Positions 33,801-41,508 of a stretch of DNA of 64,000 nucleotides are shown in pieces. The notes under the pieces are model-generated. The model was given only the letters and a program-made list of their open reading frames with translations. It did not search any database and was not told where the DNA came from. The stretch spans positions 1 through 64,000 of the forward strand of contig NZ_PNNA01000095.1 of NCBI RefSeq assembly GCF_013823965.1, in the 5' to 3' direction. This DNA is from Flavobacterium sp. (GTDB lineage Bacteria; Bacteroidota; Bacteroidia; Flavobacteriales; Flavobacteriaceae). Numbering within the stretch: position 1 is the first letter of the stretch; the number at the start of each line of letters is the position of its first letter. The position numbers and the translations under genes are program-made.

Positions 33801-35198
33801 AACTAATGCCAAGATTGGCAAATACACAATTAAGATAATTATTTCCCCAAAAGCAGCACTGTTTCTAATTTTGGAAGCCGATTGATATACCTCGCTATCC
33901 ATTTCTGCTTGGGTTAAATCTTTTTGTCTTTTAAGCTTTTGTAAATGGTGCATTGTGGCTTCGACAATTATAACCGCACCATCGACAATAATTCCAAAAT
34001 CGATTGCCCCTAAACTCATTAGATTTCCGCTTACTCCAAAGGTATTCATCAAAATCACAGCGAAAAGCATTGATAATGGAATTACAGATGCTACAATTAG
34101 TCCTGCACGAAGATTTCCAAGAAATAATATCAGTACAAATATTACTATTAATGCACCTTCCAATAGGTTTTTAGTAACAGTTCCTATGGCACTATCTACT
34201 AATTTTCCTCTATCGATAAAAGCTTCAGCAACCACTCCCTCTGGAAGAGTTTTGTTGATCTGATCCATTTTTTCTTTTACTCTATTGACAACTGCACTTG
34301 AATTTTCTCCTTTTAGCATAAGAGCCATTCCACATACAATTTCTCCTTTTCCGTCTTTAGTAGATGCCCCATAACGTAGTGCTACACCTTCTCGAACTTC
34401 GGCTACATTTCGAACTAAAATAGGTGCTCCGTTTTTATTTGCAACCACTATGTTTTCTAAATCTTTGATGCCTGTAGCCATACCGACACCACGAATGAAA
34501 TAAGAGTATTGGTCTTTTTCAATATAAGCACCACCTGTATTTTGATTGTTTTTTTCGAGTGCCTCAAAAATATCGGTAATGGTTATTCCTAAACTATTTA
34601 GTTTATTCGGATTAATAGCCACTTCGTATTGTTTTAATTTTCCTCCCCAAGTACTGACTTCGGCAACACCTTCAACACCCTGTAATTGTGGAGTGATAAT
34701 CCAATCTTGAATGGTTCGTAATTTTACGGCATCGTATTTATCTTCATAGCCTTTTTTAGCATATACATCGTATTGGTATATTTCTCCTAGACCTGTAGAA
34801 ATAGGTCCTAATTCTGGAGAGCCTGCATATTTAGGAATGTTTTCTTCGGCTTGCTTTAAGCGTTGAAAAATTTGCTCTCTTGCCCAATAAATATCCACAT
34901 CATCTTTAAAAACAACAGTTACCACAGATAATCCGAAACGAGAGATACTTCTCAATTCAATTACTTTTGGAATCGTTTTTACAGCTTGTTCGAGTGGATA
35001 GGTAATTAATTGTTCTACTTCCTGACTTGCTAAAGTAGGGGCAGTGGTAATTATTTGTACTTGATTATTAGTTACATCTGGCAAGGCATCCAGCGGTAAA
35101 TTTTTAATAGAATAACTTCCCCAGGCTATAAGCACAAGGGTAAATAAGAGTATAATGAACTTGTTCTTTATACTAAATTGTATGATTTTGTCTAACAT
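30876..35198 (-). CDS. czcA: CzcA-type RND pump fused to an outer-membrane factor
   Basis: The product is 1440 residues long. Residues 1 to about 1030 form a complete heavy-metal RND pump (PLDALPDVTNNQVQI, DDVDIYWAREQIFQRL, the CzcA-type DFGIIVDGAVII, FIALFGIAVLNGIVLI). From about 1040 a second hydrophobic segment (FVTIWFLLISCVAFSQ) resembles a signal peptide. About 390 residues of TolC/OMF type follow (SLQKAIEMAKTNNIDL and helical repeats). Pump and channel would thus be made as one chain, probably needing cleavage after the internal signal; I recall such fusions in other Bacteroidota. Expected substrates are Co, Zn and Cd. It is 96 bases after a small Cys-rich lipoprotein gene. Confidence 0.92.
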   Translation of the reverse strand: MLDKIIQFSIKNKFIILLFTLVLIAWGSYSIKNLPLDALPDVTNNQVQIITTAPTLASQEVEQLITYPLEQAVKTIPKVIELRSISRFGLSVVTVVFKDDVDIYWAREQIFQRLKQAEENIPKYAGSPELGPISTGLGEIYQYDVYAKKGYEDKYDAVKLRTIQDWIITPQLQGVEGVAEVSTWGGKLKQYEVAINPNKLNSLGITITDIFEALEKNNQNTGGAYIEKDQYSYFIRGVGMATGIKDLENIVVANKNGAPILVRNVAEVREGVALRYGASTKDGKGEIVCGMALMLKGENSSAVVNRVKEKMDQINKTLPEGVVAEAFIDRGKLVDSAIGTVTKNLLEGALIVIFVLILFLGNLRAGLIVASVIPLSMLFAVILMNTFGVSGNLMSLGAIDFGIIVDGAVIIVEATMHHLQKLKRQKDLTQAEMDSEVYQSASKIRNSAAFGEIIILIVYLPILALVGTEGKMFRPMAMTVGFAVIGAFVMSLTYVPMMSAMFLSKNTEHKPNFSDRMMAWFEGIYTPFLEKALRFKKAVLAISLGLFVLALVIFQNMGGEFIPTIEEGDLALNATIMTGSSLSQMIKTTTEYEKILKAKFPEIKTIVTKIGSGEIPTDPMPIESGDMIIVLKDKSEWTGDYDNWEDLANAMKEEMEAIPGANIEVSQPIQMRFNELMTGSRSDIAIKIFGDDLEILDTKAKELIAKVNNIEGIGDLKADKVTGLPQITVKYDYNKIALYGLNITDINQIIRSSFAGESAGKIYEQSKRFDVVVRMDAASRTDITDVSNLFIPLPNGQQVPLSQVATVSYEQGPVQVSREDGKRRITVGLNVRGRDIKSVVEEIQQKLDKDFKLPAGYYVTYGGQFENLIEATKRLSVALPIALALIMVLLYFTFNSMKQSLLIFTAIPLSAIGGVFALWMRGMPFSISAGIGFIALFGIAVLNGIVLISYFNQLKTEGITDPLQRVLMGTKTRLRPVLMTAAVASLGFMPMALSTSGGAEVQKPLATVVIGGLLSATLLTLIVLPILYLLFDNGMKIKKIKKRQPFVTIWFLLISCVAFSQNSQPVSLQKAIEMAKTNNIDLKIADKEIEKQTVLKKTAFQADPLQVQYQGGQFNSVDYDHNVSVQQYFPIGSITKANRQLQEELVKLAEKRKALSEYEIEKAVTIAYYQYLYGVSIQKLNTDLLAIYSKFLKNAELRFETGESGKIEVISAKAKSKEIETQQAQLEFDLAIYQKQLQFFIQTEDNIVPDSATPMQFSMKTNENQSKVETLVTDYYTQQISVYQKEANTFKALRTPKLGLGYFGQTIDTKSYFQGFTAGLQIPVFGGVNSAKAKASAISISQSQLELDKNRLALKLQMQELKNNFDKQQKALDYYQKEGLQYAEQIITTAEKSYANGDMSYWSYISFLNQAIDIKKQNAEATNAYNQSAIQLQFPSISNK

Positions 35199-35294
35199 TG
35201 AAATATTATAATGAATTAGAAATCAGCAAATAGAATATTTGCCATTATTTGTGAAAAGGTCACAATTTTCTAACCCGAAATTACTCGGGCATCA

Positions 35295-35609
35295 TTATGC
35301 TATTTGAGGCGGTTGCCAAATACTTCCGAAGAAATTGGAAGCAAGAATTGATTTGTATTCCGGTACTTTTTTGTCAATTATGATTTTGACAGCAATGAAA
35401 TTATAAGGGTAAATAATATTGTAAGTGAAACCTTGCCCCCCACAACAATTACAGATACACAATGGAGAGCAGGCATCATTGTCGTGAGTGTGATTTGATT
35501 CATTGCTGATTGTTACTTTATTATACGACACATCCGGCTCCATATCTGCGCAAGGCATACAGGAAAGTATTAGAATAATAATTGATAATATGAAGTTTAG
35601 CATTTTCAC
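35295..35609 (-). CDS. Small exported Cys-rich protein (DUF6660-like)
   Basis: The 104-residue product has a signal with a possible lipobox (ILILSC), then a His/Asn stretch and DACSPLCICNCCGG, a dense cysteine motif, and an ordinary C-terminal half ending SIWQPPQIA. I associate this pattern with DUF6660, found directly upstream of Bacteroidota czcA genes, but the number is from memory. It is the first gene of the czc block. A periplasmic metal sensor or chaperone role is likely but unproven. Confidence 0.68.
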   Translation of the reverse strand: MKMLNFILSIIILILSCMPCADMEPDVSYNKVTISNESNHTHDNDACSPLCICNCCGGQGFTYNIIYPYNFIAVKIIIDKKVPEYKSILASNFFGSIWQPPQIA

Positions 35610-35717
35610 GGCTGTAAAAATAGGTATTTTATTTAATTGTCAATACATAATAATTCATTAATTTGCCGATTAATGCTTTAGATTAATGTAGTGGCTTTAA
35701 TTCAGCATCAATAAGGA

Positions 35718-38411
35718 CTACAAAGCTCCAATAATCTCCAAGAAGTTTTTGGCTGTGTAACAACCTTCTACGTTTTTACTTTCATAAACCATAAAATATT
35801 TATAGTTGTCTCCTGATTTTTCGGCCCATTTTTTACCTAAAACATTCTTTGCTTTGCTTTCGTCATTGTCCAAAAAATCGCCTTTGGTTTCCACTAAAAT
35901 GATATTTTGTTTTTGGGTATAAAGAATGAAATCCGGGTAATGATTGTTGCTAAAACCGTTTAGGTAAAAACCTTTGTCTTTGGTTACAGAATTCCTGTGC
36001 CAAAACAACACATTTTCTTGAGAAGCAATATCCATTATCAAACGCTGTTCAAAATTATTCATATCACCTTCACGCTCGTAAAGTGATTTGTCAATTTTCG
36101 CTCCTTCTTTGGTGTGAATTAGCGTTTCTTTGAACTTGAAAGTTGGTTTCACAATGATTTTATTGGTATCCAACAATCTGCTGAATTCTTCTTTAGCGTG
36201 CTGGTTTGATAATTCTAAAATTTTGGCTTTTATTTTGTAAACATAATTGTATTCATTGTTTACTGCATCAATTATCTCTTCTGTGGAGAACTCGCTAAAG
36301 ATGCGCTCGATGTATTTTTTGATTTCCTGTTCGGCAATTGGGGTCATATTACCAATTTTACCCACCATAATATTGGCTATGTCTTTGACCTGCTTTTCTT
36401 TTGGTTTGGCTACAATGGTATCAATTAATATTTTTTTTGCCTGAACACTAAATTTAGAAATTACAGCATCTTTTCGAGCTTCATCATAATCAACTTTTAC
36501 AATTTCGGCACTAACGCTGTTAAAGTCAATTTCAATGTCTTTTGAAGACAATTTGAATGTGCTTAATAGCTGATCTCTATTCAAGAAAACTTCTCCTTGA
36601 CTTAATTCATCAAAAACTAATTCCCGACTTAATACATCAGTTTCTAATTTTTTGTAAAACTGTGGTAGCTCGATACTTTCTGCTACTTGATGAAAGTGTT
36701 CTACAATTTTGTAACGCTTTGGTTCTTTTCCCATTTCTCTTAAAAGGTATTCGGTACTATCTCCAGTATCTTCTGTTAATCTTGTCTCAAAAGCAGCTCC
36801 TTGTTCGATTGCTTTTTGTGTAATTTGATTGATTGTAGTATTTGCAATTGGCACAAATTCTTTTGCCGTAGGATCGAATTCTATTGCATCAATATTGATA
36901 TTTGTAATGTCATTATCATCAAACTGTTCAACGGTTTTGTTTTCTTCTGACGAACCAAATAAATCTCTATTTAAAGCCTCTTTGTCTGATATAGGTGCAG
37001 TAGTATTTTCTGTTATAATTTCTTCGGCATAATAGTCTTTGTTACTAAAACCTGCATCTTGTAATCCTCTAACAATATTGTCTAATGTTTCGTTGAATTT
37101 AGCGGAAGCCGTTAAAACAAAAGACAAATTCAATAATGGTTCTTTGTGCTTTAATACATAAGGCTGACGCAATACCCTTCCTAAAATTTGTTCTACTTCG
37201 ACTGCTGATGACTTGTCTGCTAATGATGCCAAGATATAAGCAAAGGGGCAATCCCAACCTTCTTTTAGAGCATTGATTGTTATGATGTATCGAACAGGAC
37301 ATTTTTCGTCCATTAAATCAATTCCTTTTAACTCGTCTAAACCACTAACTTTGATTTTGATTTGTTCTTCAGGAATTTTTAACTCAATCAATTTTTCTTT
37401 AATCTTGATGTAGGTTGTATTGTCGCTACCCTTGATATTGGATTGTGCCTGGAATAAAATGATTGGTCTTATTTTTTTTCCACCCTCTAAACTTTCCTGA
37501 ATTGCTAGTTGTTCTAACTGTCTTTGCAGGTGTAATGCACTGTTGATTACTTCTTCTTTTCGGCTGTGGTTGTAAACAATAACAGGGAGTTTTACCATAT
37601 GCTCCTTTTTCAATTCAATAGCATTGACATAACTCACGATATTGCTGTTCTTTTTTGGAGTAGCGGTTAAATCCAACACAAAGGAAGGATTCAAATTTTG
37701 CAACATTTCTACACTCAAATCACTTTCGGCATTATGACTTTCATCAACAATAACCAAAGGATTCAAACTTCTGATAATGTTGATTAAAGCACTTTCATCA
37801 GTGTCTGGTAAAACTAAATCTTGCTCTACAACTGTATCTCTGAATGCTTCCAACGATCCGTTTTGTTGGTATATTTTTCGGTCGTCTTTTTTCTTGGAAT
37901 TAATCCTTAAACTGCTAAAATTGAAGACGAAAATATTTAACTGTTCTGAAACTGATGTTGGATTAAAATTAGCTCCTTGCAACAAACTTTCTTTTTCATA
38001 CACTTCAACACTATGATTGAATAATGTGTTTAATTTTTGACGATACGGATGTGTAGCGTCTGATAAACTTGAAGCGGTTTGTTGTAACAAATTGCTCCAA
38101 GGCACTAACCAAACTACCGCTTTTGGTCGGCTGCTGTCGTAGGTGCTAAAAATAGAATGTATGGCGTTGCAGGCAATAAATGTTTTTCCTCCTGCTGTTG
38201 GGACTTTTATCGCAATGTGCGGTGTGTTGAGAATGTTGTCTTTATAGGGCACCATTCCGCTGTATGTTCCATCAAGTTTCAATTCATAAGGACCAACTTT
38301 GTCTTCCCAATATTGTTTGAAAGCTGTGGCAGGTTTAGGATACTTTTGGAGGTATTCTAAAAATAATTCTAAATCTGTGATTACTTGTTGTTGGTAGGAT
38401 TTTAACTCCAT
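35718..38411 (-). CDS. res: Type III restriction enzyme, Res subunit
   Basis: The 897-residue ATP-dependent DNA translocase/nuclease has Walker A PTAGGKT (71-77), the DEAD-like box VIVDESHNAE (about 215-225), LTATPKK and a helicase C domain with QILGRVLRQPYV. A C-terminal nuclease part has YPDFILYTQKQNIILVETKGD, the PD...ExK active site. Res cuts DNA with Mod when two unmodified sites are oriented oppositely. Length and order are normal and no defects are visible. The mod gene lies upstream on the same strand, with a KilA-N gene between them. Confidence 0.92.
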   Translation of the reverse strand: MELKSYQQQVITDLELFLEYLQKYPKPATAFKQYWEDKVGPYELKLDGTYSGMVPYKDNILNTPHIAIKVPTAGGKTFIACNAIHSIFSTYDSSRPKAVVWLVPWSNLLQQTASSLSDATHPYRQKLNTLFNHSVEVYEKESLLQGANFNPTSVSEQLNIFVFNFSSLRINSKKKDDRKIYQQNGSLEAFRDTVVEQDLVLPDTDESALINIIRSLNPLVIVDESHNAESDLSVEMLQNLNPSFVLDLTATPKKNSNIVSYVNAIELKKEHMVKLPVIVYNHSRKEEVINSALHLQRQLEQLAIQESLEGGKKIRPIILFQAQSNIKGSDNTTYIKIKEKLIELKIPEEQIKIKVSGLDELKGIDLMDEKCPVRYIITINALKEGWDCPFAYILASLADKSSAVEVEQILGRVLRQPYVLKHKEPLLNLSFVLTASAKFNETLDNIVRGLQDAGFSNKDYYAEEIITENTTAPISDKEALNRDLFGSSEENKTVEQFDDNDITNINIDAIEFDPTAKEFVPIANTTINQITQKAIEQGAAFETRLTEDTGDSTEYLLREMGKEPKRYKIVEHFHQVAESIELPQFYKKLETDVLSRELVFDELSQGEVFLNRDQLLSTFKLSSKDIEIDFNSVSAEIVKVDYDEARKDAVISKFSVQAKKILIDTIVAKPKEKQVKDIANIMVGKIGNMTPIAEQEIKKYIERIFSEFSTEEIIDAVNNEYNYVYKIKAKILELSNQHAKEEFSRLLDTNKIIVKPTFKFKETLIHTKEGAKIDKSLYEREGDMNNFEQRLIMDIASQENVLFWHRNSVTKDKGFYLNGFSNNHYPDFILYTQKQNIILVETKGDFLDNDESKAKNVLGKKWAEKSGDNYKYFMVYESKNVEGCYTAKNFLEIIGAL

Positions 38412-38525
38412 TTATGTTTTATTTTACTGAAAATTCATATATTTGCACCGAGTTCGTCATACCGTTTGGATGAAGGAAATCGAGAAACGCAAGCCTAGAT
38501 GCTCTGCGTTTTTTGCTTTTTACCT

Positions 38526-39416
38526 CTAATTCTTTAACTTCTTTTGTTCCTCTACAAATGTACTATCTGATAATCTTTGCAACGATTTCATAGCATTGCT
38601 TTTATCTAAAACGGCTAATTGTTGTAATGCTGTTCTATGTAAATACTGAAATCGTTGGTTTTTAGATAATTTGTTTTTTATTAATTCTGAATTTAAAACT
38701 TCAAGATTTGAGAGTACCGTTAATTGATTTATACTTGCAAAATCTCTCATATTTTTATTTTCAAGTGCTAATTGCGGATTTGCAACTTTCCATTGTTTTG
38801 CTGTACAACCAAATAAGGCAACATTCAAGACATCGGCTTCATCAGCATAGGTTATCCATTCTTTGTCCTTGTCAATATTTAGTGTTGGTATGATATGATT
38901 TTTTATTGCATCTGTATGTATGCTATAATTGGCTTTTGTCAAAATTCTTTTTACATCCCATTCTAAATTGAACTGATTGCTTTCGTTTTCTTTAAGACGT
39001 TGGTATTCTTTTATTAAATATAATTTGAATACAGGGCTTATTGCCGAACCAAATTCAAAAGCAATGTCTTTATGGGCATAAGTACCACCATATCTACCTG
39101 ATTTAGAAGTTAAACCAATGGCTCCCGTTTGTTCTACCCATTGCGAAACACTTAAAACAAATGTTGGTAATCCTGCTTCTTTTTTAAAGTGGTCGAATTC
39201 GACCACTTTAAAATTTGGATTGTTTATGATTTCCCAAGTTCCTAAAAATTCGATAGTACCTCTGTTTCTTAACCAATTTTTAATGATGTCAGCAGAACGG
39301 TTTTCTCCTTCTCTTGCTTTTGCCATATCAGTAAGACAAATAAAGTCTTCTTCTTTAGTGCTGTGTATGTTTATAGCAACATCATTTACTAGTATTTGTT
39401 TTATTTTTGCCGTCAT
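38526..39416 (-). CDS. KilA-N domain DNA-binding protein
   Basis: The 296-residue product has a KilA-N domain in its N-terminal half (FICLTDMAKAREGENRSADI, WVEQTGAIGLTSKSGRYGG, TYAHKDIAFEFGSAISP), known from phage antirepressors and DNA-virus proteins. The C-terminal part contains ITYADEADVLNVALFG and helical segments. It sits inside the type III R-M operon between mod and res, so it probably regulates it; I recall similar placements. The coding region includes a 32-bp perfect palindrome (39182-39213), nearly repeated just upstream of the gene (39453-39484). These could be its own operators. Confidence 0.85.
   Translation of the reverse strand: MTAKIKQILVNDVAINIHSTKEEDFICLTDMAKAREGENRSADIIKNWLRNRGTIEFLGTWEIINNPNFKVVEFDHFKKEAGLPTFVLSVSQWVEQTGAIGLTSKSGRYGGTYAHKDIAFEFGSAISPVFKLYLIKEYQRLKENESNQFNLEWDVKRILTKANYSIHTDAIKNHIIPTLNIDKDKEWITYADEADVLNVALFGCTAKQWKVANPQLALENKNMRDFASINQLTVLSNLEVLNSELIKNKLSKNQRFQYLHRTALQQLAVLDKSNAMKSLQRLSDSTFVEEQKKLKN
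39182..39213. promoter_or_regulatory. 32-bp perfect palindrome inside the KilA-N gene
   Basis: TTTTAAAGTGGTCGAA followed by TTCGACCACTTTAAAA is perfectly self-complementary. It encodes the KVVEFDHF stretch of the KilA-N protein. A second copy with only two differences occurs at 39453-39484. A coding sequence has no reason to be palindromic, so a DNA-binding site is likely. Confidence 0.55.
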
Positions 39417-39452
39417 ACTTTTAGTTAAGTTACTTATTTATAAATATTTATG

Positions 39453-39484
39453 TTTTAAAGTGGTCGAATTTGACCACTTTAGAA
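39453..39484. promoter_or_regulatory. Second copy of the palindrome upstream of the KilA-N gene
   Basis: TTTTAAAGTGGTCGAATTTG... matches the palindrome at 39182-39213 at 30 of 32 positions. It covers the stop codon of mod (39479-39481) and the 62-base gap to the KilA-N start. This position suits an operator controlling KilA-N and res. Confidence 0.5.
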
Positions 39485-41077
39485 TCGTGTTATATCTCTA
39501 GGTATTTTTTTGAAAATGATGTGATGCTTTAGCATAAAAGCTGCATCGAGTAAACAGTTGTCTGCGTAAATTATGTACTGGCTGGCTTTGTGTTTTATTT
39601 TAGCCATAAAATCATAATCTACCGTTGTAACCGCATCTACGGTGTAATAAAAATAATAATCGGTTTGGTCTTTTGAACCTATACGATAGTTTTCTTCTAC
39701 AAGCGAATGCGCTTTTGGATTGTATGCAGTTCTTGTTTCGGAATACCAAATGTATTTTAATATATTTTCTAATCCCACTGCTTCATTAAGCACATCTTCT
39801 TCGAGAAACAAAGGTTCGCCTAGTTGGTAATAATTAAAACTTCCTCCCGTGCCTTCGGTTTTTTTACTGTCTTCGCCGTAACCATTAATTACTCGTTTTA
39901 CCCTTTCGGCTGTGATGGTATTGGCATAATCTTCCATTTCTGTTAAAATGAATTTTCTGTTGCCGCCATCTTGTTTGTTCAAGTTTAAAACAGCGTGTGC
40001 AGTAGTTCCTGAACCTGCAAAACTGTCTAGGATTACGGAGTTTTTATCTGTTGATAACTCTAATATTCTATTAATTAATTGATGTGGTTTTGGGCTATCA
40101 AAAACATTACCCTCAATAATTTTATTTAATTGATTTTTACCTTCTTGATTATGTGAAACATCATCATATTTCCAAATTGTTTGAGGAACTACACCATCAT
40201 TTACTTCAGACAAGTAGCGTTTAAGTTGGGGTTTACCATTACCATCTTTACCAAAATAAAATTTATTATCTGATAACATTGTTTTGGATTTTTCTTCATT
40301 AAAACGATAACAATTGCCTTGAGGCGGAAAGTGAATTTTGCCATTGTTAGGGTTTTTTATACCGAAAACACCTGTTTCGGAAAATGATTTTACAAGAACA
40401 TTATCAGGTCTCCATAGACCTCTTCCGTCATTATCATCGTATTTATAGTATTTATTTTGTTTTTCAGTTCTTGGTGCAAGATTGAGTTTCCAATCATTTT
40501 TGCTTTTTGAATAAACAATTACAAAATCGTGGGAAGCCGAAAAATACTTTGCATCATTTCTTGGAGAATAGTTTTTTTCCCAAATAACATTTGTAATGAA
40601 ATTTCCATTTCCAAAAATCTCATCACAAATCAACTTCAAATGTGCCTGTTCATTATCGTCAATACTTATAAAAATAGCTCCGTCTTTAGCAAGTAGTTTG
40701 TGCAACAGTTTTAGCCTTGGATACATCATACACAACCATTTGTCGTGGCGTGTTAAATCTTCTCCGTCTTTACCCACAACTTCGCCCAACCATTTTTTAA
40801 TTTTTGGGTGATTTACGTTGTCGTTGTACACCCAACTTTCATTTCCTGTATTGTAGGGTGGGTCAATGTAAATACATTTTACTTTGCCTTCGTATTCTGG
40901 TAATAAACTTTTTAAGGCTTCGAGGTTGTCGCCGTGAATAATTTTGTTGCCGCTGTCATTAGGTTCGGGTTGTTGTACACCATCAGCAAAGCCATATTGA
41001 GGCTCCAGTATTTTGTAGGGTACGTCTTGGTGGTGGTTGATTACTTTTTCTTTTCCGATCCAGTTTAATGTTGGCAT
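39479..41077 (-). CDS. mod: Type III DNA methyltransferase, Mod subunit
   Basis: The 532-residue beta-class N6-adenine methyltransferase has the catalytic IDPPYNTGN (DPPY 72-75) early and the SAM-binding DSFAGSGTTAHAVL late (about 345-360), as usual for type III Mod. The variable middle, including NVIWEKNYSPRNDAKYFSAS and WRPDNVLVKSF, should hold the target recognition domain. Mod alone protects DNA, and with Res it forms the restriction complex. Four 7-bp repeats (41084-41111) begin 6 bases upstream of the start codon and could vary expression. Target sequence cannot be predicted here. Confidence 0.93.
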   Translation of the reverse strand: MPTLNWIGKEKVINHHQDVPYKILEPQYGFADGVQQPEPNDSGNKIIHGDNLEALKSLLPEYEGKVKCIYIDPPYNTGNESWVYNDNVNHPKIKKWLGEVVGKDGEDLTRHDKWLCMMYPRLKLLHKLLAKDGAIFISIDDNEQAHLKLICDEIFGNGNFITNVIWEKNYSPRNDAKYFSASHDFVIVYSKSKNDWKLNLAPRTEKQNKYYKYDDNDGRGLWRPDNVLVKSFSETGVFGIKNPNNGKIHFPPQGNCYRFNEEKSKTMLSDNKFYFGKDGNGKPQLKRYLSEVNDGVVPQTIWKYDDVSHNQEGKNQLNKIIEGNVFDSPKPHQLINRILELSTDKNSVILDSFAGSGTTAHAVLNLNKQDGGNRKFILTEMEDYANTITAERVKRVINGYGEDSKKTEGTGGSFNYYQLGEPLFLEEDVLNEAVGLENILKYIWYSETRTAYNPKAHSLVEENYRIGSKDQTDYYFYYTVDAVTTVDYDFMAKIKHKASQYIIYADNCLLDAAFMLKHHIIFKKIPRDITRF

Positions 41078-41083
41078 TTTTAA

Positions 41084-41111
41084 AATTATGAGTTATGAGT
41101 TATGAATTATG
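41084..41111. repeat. Four contiguous heptamers upstream of mod
   Basis: AATTATG, AGTTATG, AGTTATG and AATTATG follow each other without gaps. On the transcribed strand this is a CATAACT/CATAATT array ending 6 bases before the mod start codon. Similar 7-bp-period arrays precede the genes at 43614 and 61743. Confidence 0.75.
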
Positions 41112-41508
41112 ACGGTGTAAGGACATAGTTTGTAAAAAAAATATTTACCTATTTTTAGTACAAAAAACTAATACATCAACGTAGTAATTATGTACAAACA
41201 TACAAAAAAGCAATTGAATGTAAAGAGGTGTTTTTAGATTAAAGTTGATAGGATAAGCAAAAAAAGGATAAAAGATATTTTTATTTTTTTATGAAATAAA
41301 AAACGGATTTAAGTGGCTGTTTGAGTGTAAAAGGGTTGTAGTGGTTAATTGATTTGCTTTACTATTGGCTTATGTTACCCAATTGTTTAAAATTAAAAAA
41401 AGTAGTTTATGTTTTAGGTGTTTTTTGGTTATCCTATCCTATCCCTTATTTTAATGAAAAAAGGTGCAATTTGCACCTTTTAGAATTTGTATTGATTTGA
41501 CTGGAATT
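41112..41508 (-). other. AT-rich gap with a strong terminator
   Basis: Between mod and the primase-helicase gene there is no gene. The clear feature is AAAAGGTGCAA/TTGCACCTTTT (41459-41481), a perfect 11-bp stem followed on the minus strand by a T run, the terminator of the gene at 41509-43614. The rest probably holds the mod promoter; no exact TAnnTTTG box was found. Confidence 0.6.
41459..41481 (-). terminator. Rho-independent terminator of the VirE-type gene
   Basis: A perfect 11-bp inverted repeat around a single T at 41470, followed on the minus strand by six T, 28 bases after the stop codon at 41509. Confidence 0.8.

Noticed and set aside
38460..38520. Terminator between the KilA-N gene and res
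   Set aside because: A weak AAACGCA/TGCGTTT hairpin exists but lacks a convincing T tract on the transcribed strand.
35718..41077. Type I restriction or BREX/DISARM system
   Set aside because: There is no specificity subunit or accessory gene; Mod and Res motifs and sizes fit type III.
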